A DNA stretch of 64,000 nucleotides from DASXKD01 sp963707905 (GTDB lineage: Bacteria; Actinomycetota; Actinomycetes; Streptosporangiales; Streptosporangiaceae): the NCBI GenBank assembly GCA_963707905.1, contig CAVPSA010000016.1, forward strand, positions 186,001 through 250,000. The letters are read 5' to 3'. The notes beneath the pieces are model-generated. The model did not search any database. It was not told where the DNA came from and saw only the letters and a list, made by a program, of their open reading frames with translations. A program made the position numbers and the translations under genes. Positions 15,562 to 24,658 of this stretch are shown one piece after another. The stretch's first letter is position 1; every line of letters starts with the position of its first letter.

Positions 15562-17026
15562 CCTGGGCGGTGCTAGCCCTGGGGCGTGCGCCGTTGCCGG
15601 CGATCGCATGCCAGGTCAGGTAGACCACGGCGGTGATGACGAACCCGACCTCGAACGTGATGTCCCCGAAGGCCGGGACGTGCGTGGGAACCAGGCCGAC
15701 GTACTCGCTCTGGTTGGAGAACAGCCAGATGGACAGGCCCATCCCGACGGCCATCGCCACCGGGCCCGCCCAGTTGGTGTGGCGTTTGTCGAACAGCATG
15801 GCTTCGGTCACAGCGACATCCCGGTTGCGGTACAGGAATTGGTCGCAGAAGAACACCGCCAGCCAGGGCGCGATCCAGTACGCGATGATCAGCAAGAAGT
15901 TCTCGTACCTGGCGCCAGCGTCGTGCAGCCCGGTGAGCGCCACGATGAAGCCGATTACGCCGAACACCAGCGCGACGATCGCACGGCGCAGCGCCAGGGG
16001 CAGCTTGATGCCCATGGCGACGAACGACATCGCGCCCGAGTAGATGTTGAGCACGTTCGCGCAGACCGCGCCGATCGCGATGGCCAGCAAGGTGAGGTCC
16101 GCGACGGCGGTCGGCAGATGACTGGTGAAGGCCGCGGTTGGTGTGTCGTGGGGGTTGCTGGCCAAAGTGGCTGATGCGGCGCCGGCGAACTCCAGGACGA
16201 CACAGGACAGGAAGACTCCGAAGCCGGCCCAGAACCCGATCGCGGCCTTGCTGACCTTGGGCGGGAAGTAACGCGTGTAGTCGGCCGCATACGGGTTCCA
16301 GCCAGCCGCGTAGCCGAAGACCGCGCCGGTCGTGAGCAGGAAGCCGCCCACCTTGCCGCCTACGAAGGGCGGGGCGGTGGGCTGATAACCAGGGTGTGAC
16401 TTGGCCAGGATCACCACGGTGGCGATCACGAAGATCACCGCCAGGACGGGAAACGCGTACCGCTCGAAGGCCTGTACCAGGTTGTGCCCGAAGAACGCAA
16501 TTGCGATCTGCAACGCGACGATGATGGTCAGGCACGCGGCCGACGGCAGGTGAGTCAGTGTGTTCAGGGCGAAAGCGCCGCTGACACTGTTGACCGCGAA
16601 CCAGCCGATGCCCGCCGTGATCGAGTTCAGCCCGGCCGGCAGGATGTTCCCCCAGTAGCCGAAGCCAAGACGGGACAGGACCATCTGCGGCACCCCGAAG
16701 ACCGGCCCACGTACCGACAGCACGGCCTGGGAGATCGAGCCGGCAGCGGAGCCGACAATGATAGCCAGCAGTGCCAGCCAGAGGTTGAGCCCGAACACGG
16801 CGACCGCGAGGACGCCGACGAAGATTGTGGCGAACTCCAGGTTCGGCGAGGTCCACGTCCAGAACAGCTGCAGCGGCTTCCCATGCCGCTCATGCAACGG
16901 GATGAACTCGGCCCCGCCGGGCTCGACGGCGCCGATCTTGTCGCCGTAGTCACCCTCGCGCACCAGCACGCCGGCCGGCGCGTCCTCGGTCGCGAGTGTG
17001 GTGATTTCCTGGTCCGATCCTGCCAT
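15545..17026 (-). CDS. NCS1-family nucleobase/hydantoin permease
   Basis: A 493-aa, roughly 12-helix transporter of the NCS1 family, which imports cytosine, purines, allantoin or hydantoins with a cation. The N-terminal WTSPNLEFATIFVG and the PQMVLSRLGFGYWGN segment around helix 3 are typical. Start is an ATG with AAAGGAG 8 nt upstream. It diverges from purK, which fits a nucleobase substrate, but the two may simply be neighbours. Its 3' end overlaps the histidine kinase gene by 17 nt. Confidence 0.9.
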   Translation of the reverse strand: MAGSDQEITTLATEDAPAGVLVREGDYGDKIGAVEPGGAEFIPLHERHGKPLQLFWTWTSPNLEFATIFVGVLAVAVFGLNLWLALLAIIVGSAAGSISQAVLSVRGPVFGVPQMVLSRLGFGYWGNILPAGLNSITAGIGWFAVNSVSGAFALNTLTHLPSAACLTIIVALQIAIAFFGHNLVQAFERYAFPVLAVIFVIATVVILAKSHPGYQPTAPPFVGGKVGGFLLTTGAVFGYAAGWNPYAADYTRYFPPKVSKAAIGFWAGFGVFLSCVVLEFAGAASATLASNPHDTPTAAFTSHLPTAVADLTLLAIAIGAVCANVLNIYSGAMSFVAMGIKLPLALRRAIVALVFGVIGFIVALTGLHDAGARYENFLLIIAYWIAPWLAVFFCDQFLYRNRDVAVTEAMLFDKRHTNWAGPVAMAVGMGLSIWLFSNQSEYVGLVPTHVPAFGDITFEVGFVITAVVYLTWHAIAGNGARPRASTAQVTPAR

Positions 17027-17196
17027 CGCCTGTGCTCCTTTGGGCTGGCTCTCATGGCTGGCCAGTTACCTGAGTGTTCAGCGTGATGCCGTGGCTGCGC
17101 AAGGCCCAGTTCGCATGCCTTCGGCGCGGCGGGGGCGCAGGCGGGCGGTCCAGCGATAGCGTGGTTGGTGTCAGGTACCGCCGGGCTGGCGGGAAC
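17027..17196. other. Intergenic region upstream of the NCS1 permease
   Basis: Holds the permease ribosome-binding site and presumably its promoter. A start-to-stop frame across 17074-17355 is open, but only its later part (from about 17197) shows recognisable similarity, to the TnpB tail. Confidence 0.5.
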
Positions 17197-17340
17197 GGTG
17201 CCCCAAGAGGCACGAAAGCCTGTGGAGTCCGTGTAAGACCAGCGAGAATACTGGCGGTGGACGGTGAAGCAGGAACCCACCGGGACGCCGCGCAAGCGGG
17301 GTGGACGGAATCTTCCGCGTTCTGCGGGAGAGGAGGTCAA
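17197..17340 (+). pseudogene. IS200/IS605-type element remnant: tnpB 3' tail and right end (omega-RNA-like)
   Basis: Translation gives RGTKACGVRVRPARILAV and, one frame over, VKQEPTGTP. Many actinobacterial TnpB proteins end with an ACGxEVRP segment followed by KQEP, so this looks like a decayed C-terminus with a single frameshift between the blocks. The DNA after it has the right-end layout: GTGAAGCAGGAACC, a stem closed by a GCAA tetraloop (CCGC-GCAA-GCGG), then GGAATC, a 7-bp stem (CTTCCGC/GCGGGAG) and GAGGAGGTCAA at 17330-17340. In TnpB elements this end is also the 3' part of the omega (guide) RNA. No transposase or left end is visible. The tail provides the Shine-Dalgarno sequence of purK. 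Confidence 0.6.
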
Positions 17341-17344
17341 GCGG

Positions 17345-18544
17345 GTGACCGATGATCAGCGCGGCCCGCGCCCGCCAGTGGTGGGCATGGTGGGGGCGGG
17401 CCAGCTCGCGCGGATGACCTGCCAGGCGGCGATCGGCCTGGGCATCGGGTTCCGGGTGCTGGCCGCCTCGCCCACCGACAGCGCGGCGCTGGTCTGCGCC
17501 GGCACGGTGACCGGGGACTACACCGAACTGGCCGACCTGCTCGCGTTCGCCCGCGGCTGCGACGTGGTGACCTTCGATCATGAGCACGTGCCGGGCGCTC
17601 ACCTGGCCGAGCTGGAACGGGCCGGGGACGGCCGGCCCGGCCCGGCCATCCGGCCCGGCCGCGACGCGCTCCGTTACACCCAGGACAAGCTCGCGATGCG
17701 GGAGCGGCTGCGCGCGCTGGGCGTGCCCTGCCCGCGGTACGCGCCGGTGACCGACCTGGCCGGGGTGAGCGCCTGCGCGGCGGACTGGGGCTGGCCCCTC
17801 GTCCTCAAGGCGGTTACGGGCGGCTACGACGGCCGGGGCGTGTGGGTTTGCCGCACGCCCGGCGAGGCGGCTGCGGTGCTGGCCCACCCGGTCGCGGTGT
17901 TCGCCGAGGAGCATGTCGGGTTCGAGGCCGAGCTTGCCGCGGTGGTGGCCCGCTCGCCGCACGGCCAGGCGGCGGCGTACCCGGTGGTCCAGACCGTGCA
18001 GCGGGACGGGGTCTGCCACCAGGTGCTGGCCCCCGCCCCCGGGCTGCCCGCCGCGCTGGCGCGGGACGCGCAGCGGATGGCGCTGGAACTCGCCGCCGAA
18101 CTGGACGTCACCGGGCTGCTGGCGGTGGAGATGTTCCTGGCCGGCGGCGGCCTGCTGGTCAACGAACTGGCGATGCGCCCGCACAACAGCGGTCACTGGA
18201 CCATCGAGGGAGCCGGGACATCCCAGTTCGAGCAGCACCTGCGGGCCGTGCTCGACCTGCCGCTCGGCGACCCGCGGATGGCTGCCCCGCACGCGGTGAT
18301 GGCGAACGTGTTCGGCGCCGGGAGGCCCGGGCCACCGGGGTCCGTCAGCCCGGACATCTACTCCCGGTTCGTGCATGTGATGGCCGCGGACCCGGGCGTG
18401 AAGGTGCACCTGTACGGCAAGCAGGTCCGCCCGGGGCGGAAGATCGGGCATGTCACCGTACTCGGCGGCGACGTGGCGGACCTGCGGGACCGGGCCGCCC
18501 GCGCCGCGGCCTACCTGGCGACCGGGAACGAGGAGAGCGCATGA
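17345..18544 (+). CDS. purK: 5-(carboxyamino)imidazole ribonucleotide synthase
   Basis: ATP-dependent carboxylation of aminoimidazole ribonucleotide to N5-CAIR in purine synthesis. A 399-aa ATP-grasp protein: N-terminal dinucleotide-like fold (VGMVGAGQLARMTCQAA), central ATP-grasp with GGYDGRGVWV and FAEEHVGFEAELA, and metal/ATP site in NELAMRPHNSGHWTIEGA. I start at the GTG at 17345 (GGAGG 8 nt upstream); the open frame before it reads into the IS605-type end. Stop and start of purE overlap (ATGA), so the two are cotranslated. Confidence 0.95.
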   Translation: MTDDQRGPRPPVVGMVGAGQLARMTCQAAIGLGIGFRVLAASPTDSAALVCAGTVTGDYTELADLLAFARGCDVVTFDHEHVPGAHLAELERAGDGRPGPAIRPGRDALRYTQDKLAMRERLRALGVPCPRYAPVTDLAGVSACAADWGWPLVLKAVTGGYDGRGVWVCRTPGEAAAVLAHPVAVFAEEHVGFEAELAAVVARSPHGQAAAYPVVQTVQRDGVCHQVLAPAPGLPAALARDAQRMALELAAELDVTGLLAVEMFLAGGGLLVNELAMRPHNSGHWTIEGAGTSQFEQHLRAVLDLPLGDPRMAAPHAVMANVFGAGRPGPPGSVSPDIYSRFVHVMAADPGVKVHLYGKQVRPGRKIGHVTVLGGDVADLRDRAARAAAYLATGNEESA

Positions 18545-19062
18545 GCGGGACCGTGGCCCCCATGGTCGGCGTGGTGATGGGCAGCGACTCCGACTGGCCG
18601 GTGATGCAGGCCGCGGCGCAGGCGCTGGCGGAGTTCGGCGTCGGCTACGAGGCTGATGTCGTGTCGGCGCACCGGATGCCGCACGAGATGATCCGCTACG
18701 GCGCCGACGCTGCGGGGCGCGGCCTGCGCGTGCTCATCGCGGGCGCCGGCGGCGCGGCGCACCTGCCCGGCATGCTGGCGGCGGTGACGCCGTTGCCGGT
18801 GATCGGGGTGCCGGTGCCGCTGGCGCACCTGGACGGGCTGGATTCGCTGCTGTCCATCGTGTCGATGCCGGCGGGTGTGCCGGTGGCCACGGTGGCGGTG
18901 GGCGGCGCCCGCAACGCGGGGCTGCTCGCGGTCCGGATCCTCGCGGTCGGCGACGAGGCGCTGCGGGAGCGCATGGTCAGCTTCCAGGCGGACCTGCGCG
19001 CCCAGGCCCTGGCCAAGGGCGCCGCCTTGCGGGAGCGGGCCACCGGGGCGGCGGACCGCTGA
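18541..19062 (+). CDS. purE: N5-carboxyaminoimidazole ribonucleotide mutase
   Basis: Moves the carboxylate of N5-CAIR to C4, giving CAIR, directly after PurK. A 173-aa class I PurE with the binding motifs MGSDSDWPVM, SAHRMPHEM and GAGGAAHLPGMLA, and the GVPVATVAVGGARNAGLLAV stretch. It overlaps purK by 4 nt and is followed by a strong hairpin. Confidence 0.96.
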   Translation: MSGTVAPMVGVVMGSDSDWPVMQAAAQALAEFGVGYEADVVSAHRMPHEMIRYGADAAGRGLRVLIAGAGGAAHLPGMLAAVTPLPVIGVPVPLAHLDGLDSLLSIVSMPAGVPVATVAVGGARNAGLLAVRILAVGDEALRERMVSFQADLRAQALAKGAALRERATGAADR

Positions 19063-19074
19063 GGAGCCGGCCGA

Positions 19075-19115
19075 GACGGGCAGGGCGCCCGGTTGCCCGG
19101 GCGCCCTGCCCCGTC
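19075..19115. terminator. Bidirectional terminator between purE and the protease gene
   Basis: A long GC-rich stem (GACGGGCAGGGCGCCCGG against CCGGGCGCCCTGCCCCGTC, one bulge, loop of 3-4 nt) lies between the convergent 3' ends of purE and the sedolisin gene. Confidence 0.8.
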
Positions 19116-19118
19116 TCC

Positions 19119-22100
19119 CTAGGACTTGTTCAGCGAGAAGTTGACGGTCACCGAGGAACCCCTGATGATCCGGGCCAGCTTCGCGATGGGCTGGTACCCG
19201 TCCTTGGCCGCGATCACCTGGAGCGGGTTGAAGCCCTGGTTGAGCCACAACTGGTAGTTGCCGGAGTTGTCGGTCTTCAGGGTGTAGGTCACCGGGCCGC
19301 ACGTTCCGGTCTGCGGGTTGTACATCGTGCAGATCTGGACCGTGGTCCCGGGGATCGGGTTGCCGGTGCTCGCGTCCGTCACCGTGCCGGTGATCTTGCC
19401 CCAGGTTGCGGGCGGGTTCGCCTGCATGGCGACGCTGATGGGCTGGTTCTGGTACGGCGTGTTCGTGTTGACCAGCAACTGCGCCGCGTAGCCGCCGGGC
19501 TGGGATACCGCCGAGGAGTCGGCCGTGACGGCGACGGTCACCGTCTGACCGGGGGACACGGTGAACGCGGTCTGGCCCTCCGACAGCCACGGCACGTCTT
19601 CGGCGCCGCACTGGTTGTCCCCGGGGAGCACCTCGGCGAACGGCTGCGGCGAGAAGCCGCCGGTCGATCCTCCGATCTTGTACAGGCCGCAACTGCTGCC
19701 GCCGCGGTACTCGGCGTTGTTCGCGTTGGGCAGCGGCGTCCAGGTGTTGCTTGACGGGTCGTACTCCGCGGCCTGGTTGGTGACCACCGCGCTGTTGCTG
19801 GTGACCCCGGCCGCGACCTGGAGCTTGCCGCCGGACCCGCTGTAGGCCATCGCCCAGTCGTCGTAGGGCATGTCCGCCCCCTGCGACCAGGTGTTGGTAC
19901 CCGGGTTGTAGATGTAGGTGGACGTGAAGGTCTGGCCGGTGTCGGCGTTGGTGCCGCCCGCGCAGACGATCTCACTCGCGATGCCCGCGCAGGCGCCGAA
20001 GGCCACCGGCGTGGGGTAGTTCGCGAGCTGGGTCCAGGTGTTGCTGCCCGGGTCGTACCGGTACACCCCGTCCGAGGTGGGCGAGCAGTTCCCGGTGGTG
20101 CACCCGCCGACCACGTACAACTGGCCGTTCAGCACCGCGGTGGCGCTGGCGGTCAGTGCCGTGGGCAGGCTGGCGGCCTGGGACCAGCTGTTGCCTGACG
20201 GATCGTAGGCGTACACGCCGGCGGTGGCGTTGCCGTTGTTGTCCCAGCCGCCGAGGATGTACATCTTGCCGTTGACGAAGGCGCCCGTGGGTGCCTCCAG
20301 CGCCTGCGGCGCGTCGGCAATCTGGGTCCACTGCTGGGACGTGGGGTCGTAGACGTAGCTGGTGGCCACGTTTGCCGACCCGTTGAACCCGGCGATGGAG
20401 TAGACCTTGCCGCTGCTTGGATCGAACCCGGCCGCGTTGTCCATGACCGGCGTGGGGTAGTCGGCGATCTCGGCCCACGGCGGGTCGGACGGTGTGGGCT
20501 GGCGCAGCAGCAGGCCCTTGGCGGTCTTCGTGCCTGGCTTCACGCCGCGCACCGCGGCGATCGGCTGGTAGGTCCCCTTGATCCGCTCCAGCGGGGCGCC
20601 CGAGGCGCCGCCCTGGCCGGCCATCGGGGTGAATCCGCCGTCGGCCTCGCTCAGCTTGACCTGCACCGCCGCGGTGCCGTCGTTGGTGAACTTGACGTTG
20701 CTCGTCTTGACGGCGCCGAGCGTCTGGGTGAACGAGAGGCTGCCAGGGCCGATCGTCAGGTGCCCGGCCTTCAGCACCCAGTTCTGCTGGGTGACGAAGT
20801 TGCCGGCCACGCTCACCGTCGCGGTGGCCGGGGTGTAGGCACCGTCGCTCGCGGTGAAGCCGGTGCTGCCGGCCGGGGTGGCGAACAGCCAGTAGAACCC
20901 GTCGGACAGGTTCGGGTCGTCCGGCGTGGCCGCGGACACCCCGAACTGGCCGGGGCTGGCGTTGCTGGCCACGGTGGCCCCGTTGACGGGGTCGCCGGTG
21001 TTGTTGTCGGTCACGATCCCGGCGACCAGGCCGCCGGGGGTGGGGGAACAGGTACGGGTGCCGATGAACACGTTGTCCAGCTCCCACCACCAGCCGAAGT
21101 CGCCGGTGAAGTGGAACCGCACCTGGACGCTGGTCTTTCCGGCTGCCTGCGGGATCGGGATGTCCACATGCCCGGTCACCGAGGTGCTGGTCTGCTCCCA
21201 CACGTTGGTCCAGGTCTGCCCGCCGTCGATGCTCACGTCCACGTCGGCGGTCTGGCCGGGGAACTCGTTGTAGAAGGTGTCGAAGCCGACCTCGGGCGAG
21301 GTCTGCCCGGACAGGTTGACCACCGGGGACACCAGGGAGGTGTCCTGGCTGTTGCCTGCCCCGTAGTTGTCGGAGTCCACGATGGCGAAGTCGGCGTCAC
21401 CGCCGGGCGGCGGGGTGCGCCCGCCTGGGTTGTCGAACTCCCAGGTCTGGCCGTTGCCGGCGTTGTCCACGACGCTCCAGCCGTCCTGCGGCGTGGTGCC
21501 GGTCCAGCCGGTGAACGCCTCGCTGGTGCCGCGGTACTTGTAGGCATAGCCCGGAGCCGAGCAGGTGCTCTGATCCACGGTGACCTTGGCGTTGACGACC
21601 TTGTCCGCGGTGCCGATGTGCGCCGTCAGGCTCTTGGTCGTGTACCCGGGGTACACCGGGGTGACGTGCAGCGTGTAGGAGTGCTGCTGCGGCAGGTTGA
21701 CGCTGTAGTGGCCGGTGTAGGGGCTGGTGTAGATCGCGCCGCCGGGAACACCGTCAATGGTGATCTTGGCGTAGAGCGGCCAGGCGTGCCCGGACCCGTC
21801 GGTGATCGTGCCGGACAGGTTCCGGCTCGGCACGCTGTGCAGCGCGAAGTTCTCGGTCGTGGTGTTCCCCTGGGTGACCGAGACGCCGGACTGGCTCGCC
21901 GACTTGAACCCGAACGCCTGCGCGGTCACGGTGTAGCTGCCGACGGGCACGGTCATGGTGTAGTCGCCGGAGGAGTCGGTGGTGGCCGAGTAGCCGCCGG
22001 TCGCCGAGACGGTCGCCCCGGCGAGCGGCGCGCCGCCGGAGGAGTTGGTCACCTCCCCGGCGATGATGCCCTGCGGCCCACTGGTCAGCGCGGCCACACC

Positions 22101-23334
22101 GTCCGGTGTGCCGAGCCCGGTCGGGCCGTCCCAGCCGGGGCCGGCGTTGCAGAGCACGTTGCCGCAGCCGCCGTTGCTGCCCTGGGTAACGTCGAAGATG
22201 TCACTGGACTGGTTCGGGTCGTTGTAGGCGTAGGTCACCGGGAAGGTGCCGGTGGCGGGGGTGCCGCCCAGCGCGTACATCGCGGTGAGCAGCGGGGAGG
22301 ACAGGCTGGTTCCGCCCACCTGCAGCCAGCCGCCTTCACCGTTGGTGTCGTAGACGGCCAGGCCGGTGTTCGGGTCGGCGTCGGCGGACAGGTCCGCGAT
22401 GGCCTTGTTGTTCGGGCAGTCGGTGCTGATGGTGTTCTGGTAGCTGGGGCGCGGCTCGAACAGTGAGCAGCCCGAGCCGCCGCTGTCCCAGGCGGTCTCG
22501 GTCCAGCCCCGGGTGACCGAGGTGTCCTTGGTCAAGCGTGGTACCGCCCGCTGCCGTCACATTGGGGTTGGTGGCTGGCCAGTTGGTCAGGTTGCCGGTG
22601 TCACCGGTGGAGGCGACGACCGCCACGCCCGGGTGGGTGTAGTACTGGTCGAAGCTGAGCTCGGACGGGTCCTCGCCGAGGATGCCGTAGGAGTTGGACA
22701 CGAACTTCGCGCCCAGGGACACCGCGGTGTCCTCGGCGATGCCGAGGTTGGCGATGCTGTTGTCGTTGCCCTCCACCAGCAGGATGTGACAGTTGGGGCA
22801 TGCGCTGGACACCGCGTCCAGGTCGAGCGAGGTCTCCAGGGCCCAGCCGGAGTCGTCCGGCGGGTAGTTGGTGCCGCCGTTCTGGTCGACCTTCTGGAAG
22901 CAGCCGTTGGCGGTGGTGCACGGTGGCAGCCCGTAGAACGAGCGGAAGGTGGCCAGGTCGGACTCGGCGCTCGAATCGCCGAACGCGTCCACTATCGCGA
23001 CGGTCTGCCCCGCTCCGCTGGCCGGCAGCTTGTAGGCGTTCTGGATGTCCGAAGGCCCCAGCGCGCCCGTGGGCGGCTGGTTGGGGGTGGCCACGATCTT
23101 GTGGTTGACGCCCGTGTGCACGATGGCCATGCAGCGGGCGTGGTTGATCTTCAGGCGGACGGTGTTACACGGGGCGTTCGTGTAGTGGGCGGCGGACGTC
23201 TTCGGGTTGTGGGCGGGATGTCCGCCGGTGCTTGCCTGAGCGGGCGCCGCGGCCAGCACGCCCATCCCGGCCAGCGTTACCATGCCCGTCGCGATCGCGG
23301 CGAGGGCGCGCCAGCGCTGGAGCTTTCGCCTCAT
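19119..23334 (-). pseudogene. Secreted sedolisin (S53) protease with Kelch repeats, frameshifted
   Basis: Across one frameshift the gene encodes about 1400 aa: signal peptide (MRRKLQRWRALAAIATGMVT to APAQA), an S53 serine-carboxyl peptidase, carboxypeptidase-regulatory-like beta domains, a MAM/jelly-roll-like segment, Kelch repeats (MYILGGW, LYVVGGC) and a final beta domain. Catalytic residues survive: Glu and Asp in LETSLDLD, the oxyanion Asp in ASTGDTGN, and Ser in GGTSLSSP. Frame 1 (22336-23334) reads to AAGGTTL and the continuation TKDTSVTRGW is one base away; an extra A at 22534-22535 (plus strand) explains it. The first frame alone lacks the serine. It could be a sequencing error. ATG with GGAGG 6 nt upstream. 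Confidence 0.85.
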
Positions 23335-23508
23335 ACCTGACCTCCGTGAACATCGTGAGCGGGGGGCCTTGCAAAGCGCATAGCGGCTAGTCATCGTCGC
23401 GGGTGGCGCAGCGCCGGCACGCCGCGCAGCCCGGGCGGCCGCGGCGGCCGGGCTACCTGCGAGCGTCGTGGCGGAGCCGCGCGCTGGCTATCCGGCAGGA
23501 CACCTAAT

Positions 23509-23528
23509 TTGGGAACGCGCGTACCCAA
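23509..23528. promoter_or_regulatory. Near-perfect 20-bp palindrome, possible operator
   Basis: TTGGGAACGCGCGTACCCAA has one mismatched pair in ten. A second AATTTGG box overlaps the right side (AATTTGGG and AATTTGGA, 17 nt apart). It is about 175 nt upstream of the protease start and could bind a regulator of it. Confidence 0.4.
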
Positions 23529-23586
23529 TTTGGAAACACGGCGGGCCGGTTGAGCGGGCTTCGCGGCCATCCGCCGGGCGCCGGGG

Positions 23587-23612
23587 CCATGAATGTGAGT
23601 CTGGTGTTGTTC
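23587..23612. repeat. ATGAATGTGAGTCTGGTG repeat, copy 1
   Basis: CCATGAATGTGAGTCTGGTG followed by TTGTTC. The reverse complement matches 50216-50236 (AACACCAAACTCACATTCATG) and 27026-27046 (GCACCAGGCTCACATTCATG). Confidence 0.6.
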
Positions 23613-23714
23613 TGGGATGTTGTGGAGAAGGGCTTATCCGTCCGGGGGGGTGGGGGGTTCGCTGCTTGCGATGATCTCGGCCAGTGCTGGGGGTGATGGT
23701 GGCGTAGATGGTGA

Positions 23715-23909
23715 CCTGGTGCCGCAACCCGGGACACCACCCGGATCGATCAGGCGTGCACGCTAGCTGCCGAAGGGCTGGCGGCCGGGCTGCGGTACGG
23801 GTCGGAACGGGTGCTCGAACGGTCCCGGGCGTTCCGCCGCGCCTACGCCGGGCCGGTCACCGGCCCGGTGCGGCACTTCGACCGGCAGCTCGCCGCGCTG
23901 CTGTCCTAA
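23715..23909 (+). pseudogene. C-terminal remnant of a helical, regulator-like protein
   Basis: A frame open from an in-frame TGA at 23712 to TAA at 23907 encodes TRIDQACTLAAEGLAAGLRY, then a helical tail ending FDRQLAALLS. The codon usage is fully GC-rich and the style matches the C-terminal helical region of actinobacterial XRE/TPR regulators, but there is no start and no DNA-binding domain. It probably marks a deletion of the gene that once preceded the SLOG-like gene, 14 nt downstream. Confidence 0.4.
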
Positions 23910-23923
23910 CGGCGGGCACCCCG

Positions 23924-24394
23924 ATGCGGATCGCGATCTCCGGGCACCGGGGCCTGCCCGCCCCGGTCCAGGCACTAGTCGATCAGGCGATCCGCGCCGC
24001 TCTGGCCGGGCAGCAGCACGTGACCGGGCTCTCGTGCCTGGCCGATGGCCCCGACCAGATCTTCGCCGCCGCCGTTCTCGACCACGGCGGGCAGATCGAA
24101 GCTGTCGTCCCGGCCGCGCTCTACCGCGACGGGCTCCCCGCCAGCGCGCACGCCGAATACGACCGGCTGCTCGCCCACGCGGCCCGAGTGCACCGGCTGC
24201 CATACACCCAGTCCACCTCCCAGGCGCACATGGCCGCCAGCGAACTCATGCTCAAACACGCCGACCAGTTGTGGGCGGTCTGGGATGGGCAGCCAGCCCG
24301 CGGCTACGGCGGCACCGCCGATGTGGTCGCCGCCGCCCGCGCCAGCGGCCTGCCCGTGCAGGTGATCTGGCCGCACGGCGCGCACCGCGACTGA
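23924..24394 (+). CDS. SLOG-like Rossmann-fold protein
   Basis: 156 aa starting MRIAISGHRGL, the strand-turn typical of SLOG/LOG-type nucleotide-binding folds, followed by GLSCLADGPDQIFAAAVLDH and a conserved-looking end with WDGQPARGYGGTADVV. SLOG domains sense or process nucleotides and occur in several defence and signalling systems. Single-domain versions like this are widespread in actinobacteria and their role is not known. The upstream regulator-like remnant suggests it was part of a two-gene unit. ATG chosen at the start of homology. Confidence 0.75.
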   Translation: MRIAISGHRGLPAPVQALVDQAIRAALAGQQHVTGLSCLADGPDQIFAAAVLDHGGQIEAVVPAALYRDGLPASAHAEYDRLLAHAARVHRLPYTQSTSQAHMAASELMLKHADQLWAVWDGQPARGYGGTADVVAAARASGLPVQVIWPHGAHRD

Positions 24395-24503
24395 TCCGCC
24401 ACGCAACTCACTACTGGGCCTGGCGTGTTCCTCGTCAGCTTGCAGCGCTGCGGTGACCACCGCCCCGGAGGGTGGGACGGAGGGGCGAAGGAAACAGGGG
24501 TGC

Positions 24504-24564
24504 GGGGGAGAAACCTCTGGCGGAACCGGGCGGCCTGGGCTGGTGCCCCGGTGGTGTCTCCCCC
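24504..24564. terminator. Nested hairpin after the SLOG-like gene
   Basis: Outer stem GGGGGAGA (24504-24511) with TCTCCCCC (24557-24564) and inner stem ACCGGG (24525-24530) with CCCGGT (24547-24552). It lies 110 nt past the SLOG stop, so it may be a terminator or a structured leader for the next gene. Confidence 0.45.
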
Positions 24565-24658
24565 GCCCGCCCACCTCAGCCCAGCGCAACGCAACGGACG
24601 GCAGTGGCGTCTACACATCTGAGCCTTGCATGAGGCGTTTCGCGAGAGGCGGATCCGG

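Larger units (their letters stand above)
23335..23714. other. Intergenic region upstream of the protease gene
   Basis: No supported gene. It contains the protease ribosome-binding site, a 20-bp near-palindrome at 23509-23528 and one copy of the ATGAATGTGAG repeat at 23587-23612. Confidence 0.6.

Noticed and set aside
22520..22550. Programmed ribosomal frameshift in the protease gene
   Set aside because: No slippery heptamer with a downstream pseudoknot or rare-codon stall is visible; a simple one-base insertion or sequencing error is more economical.
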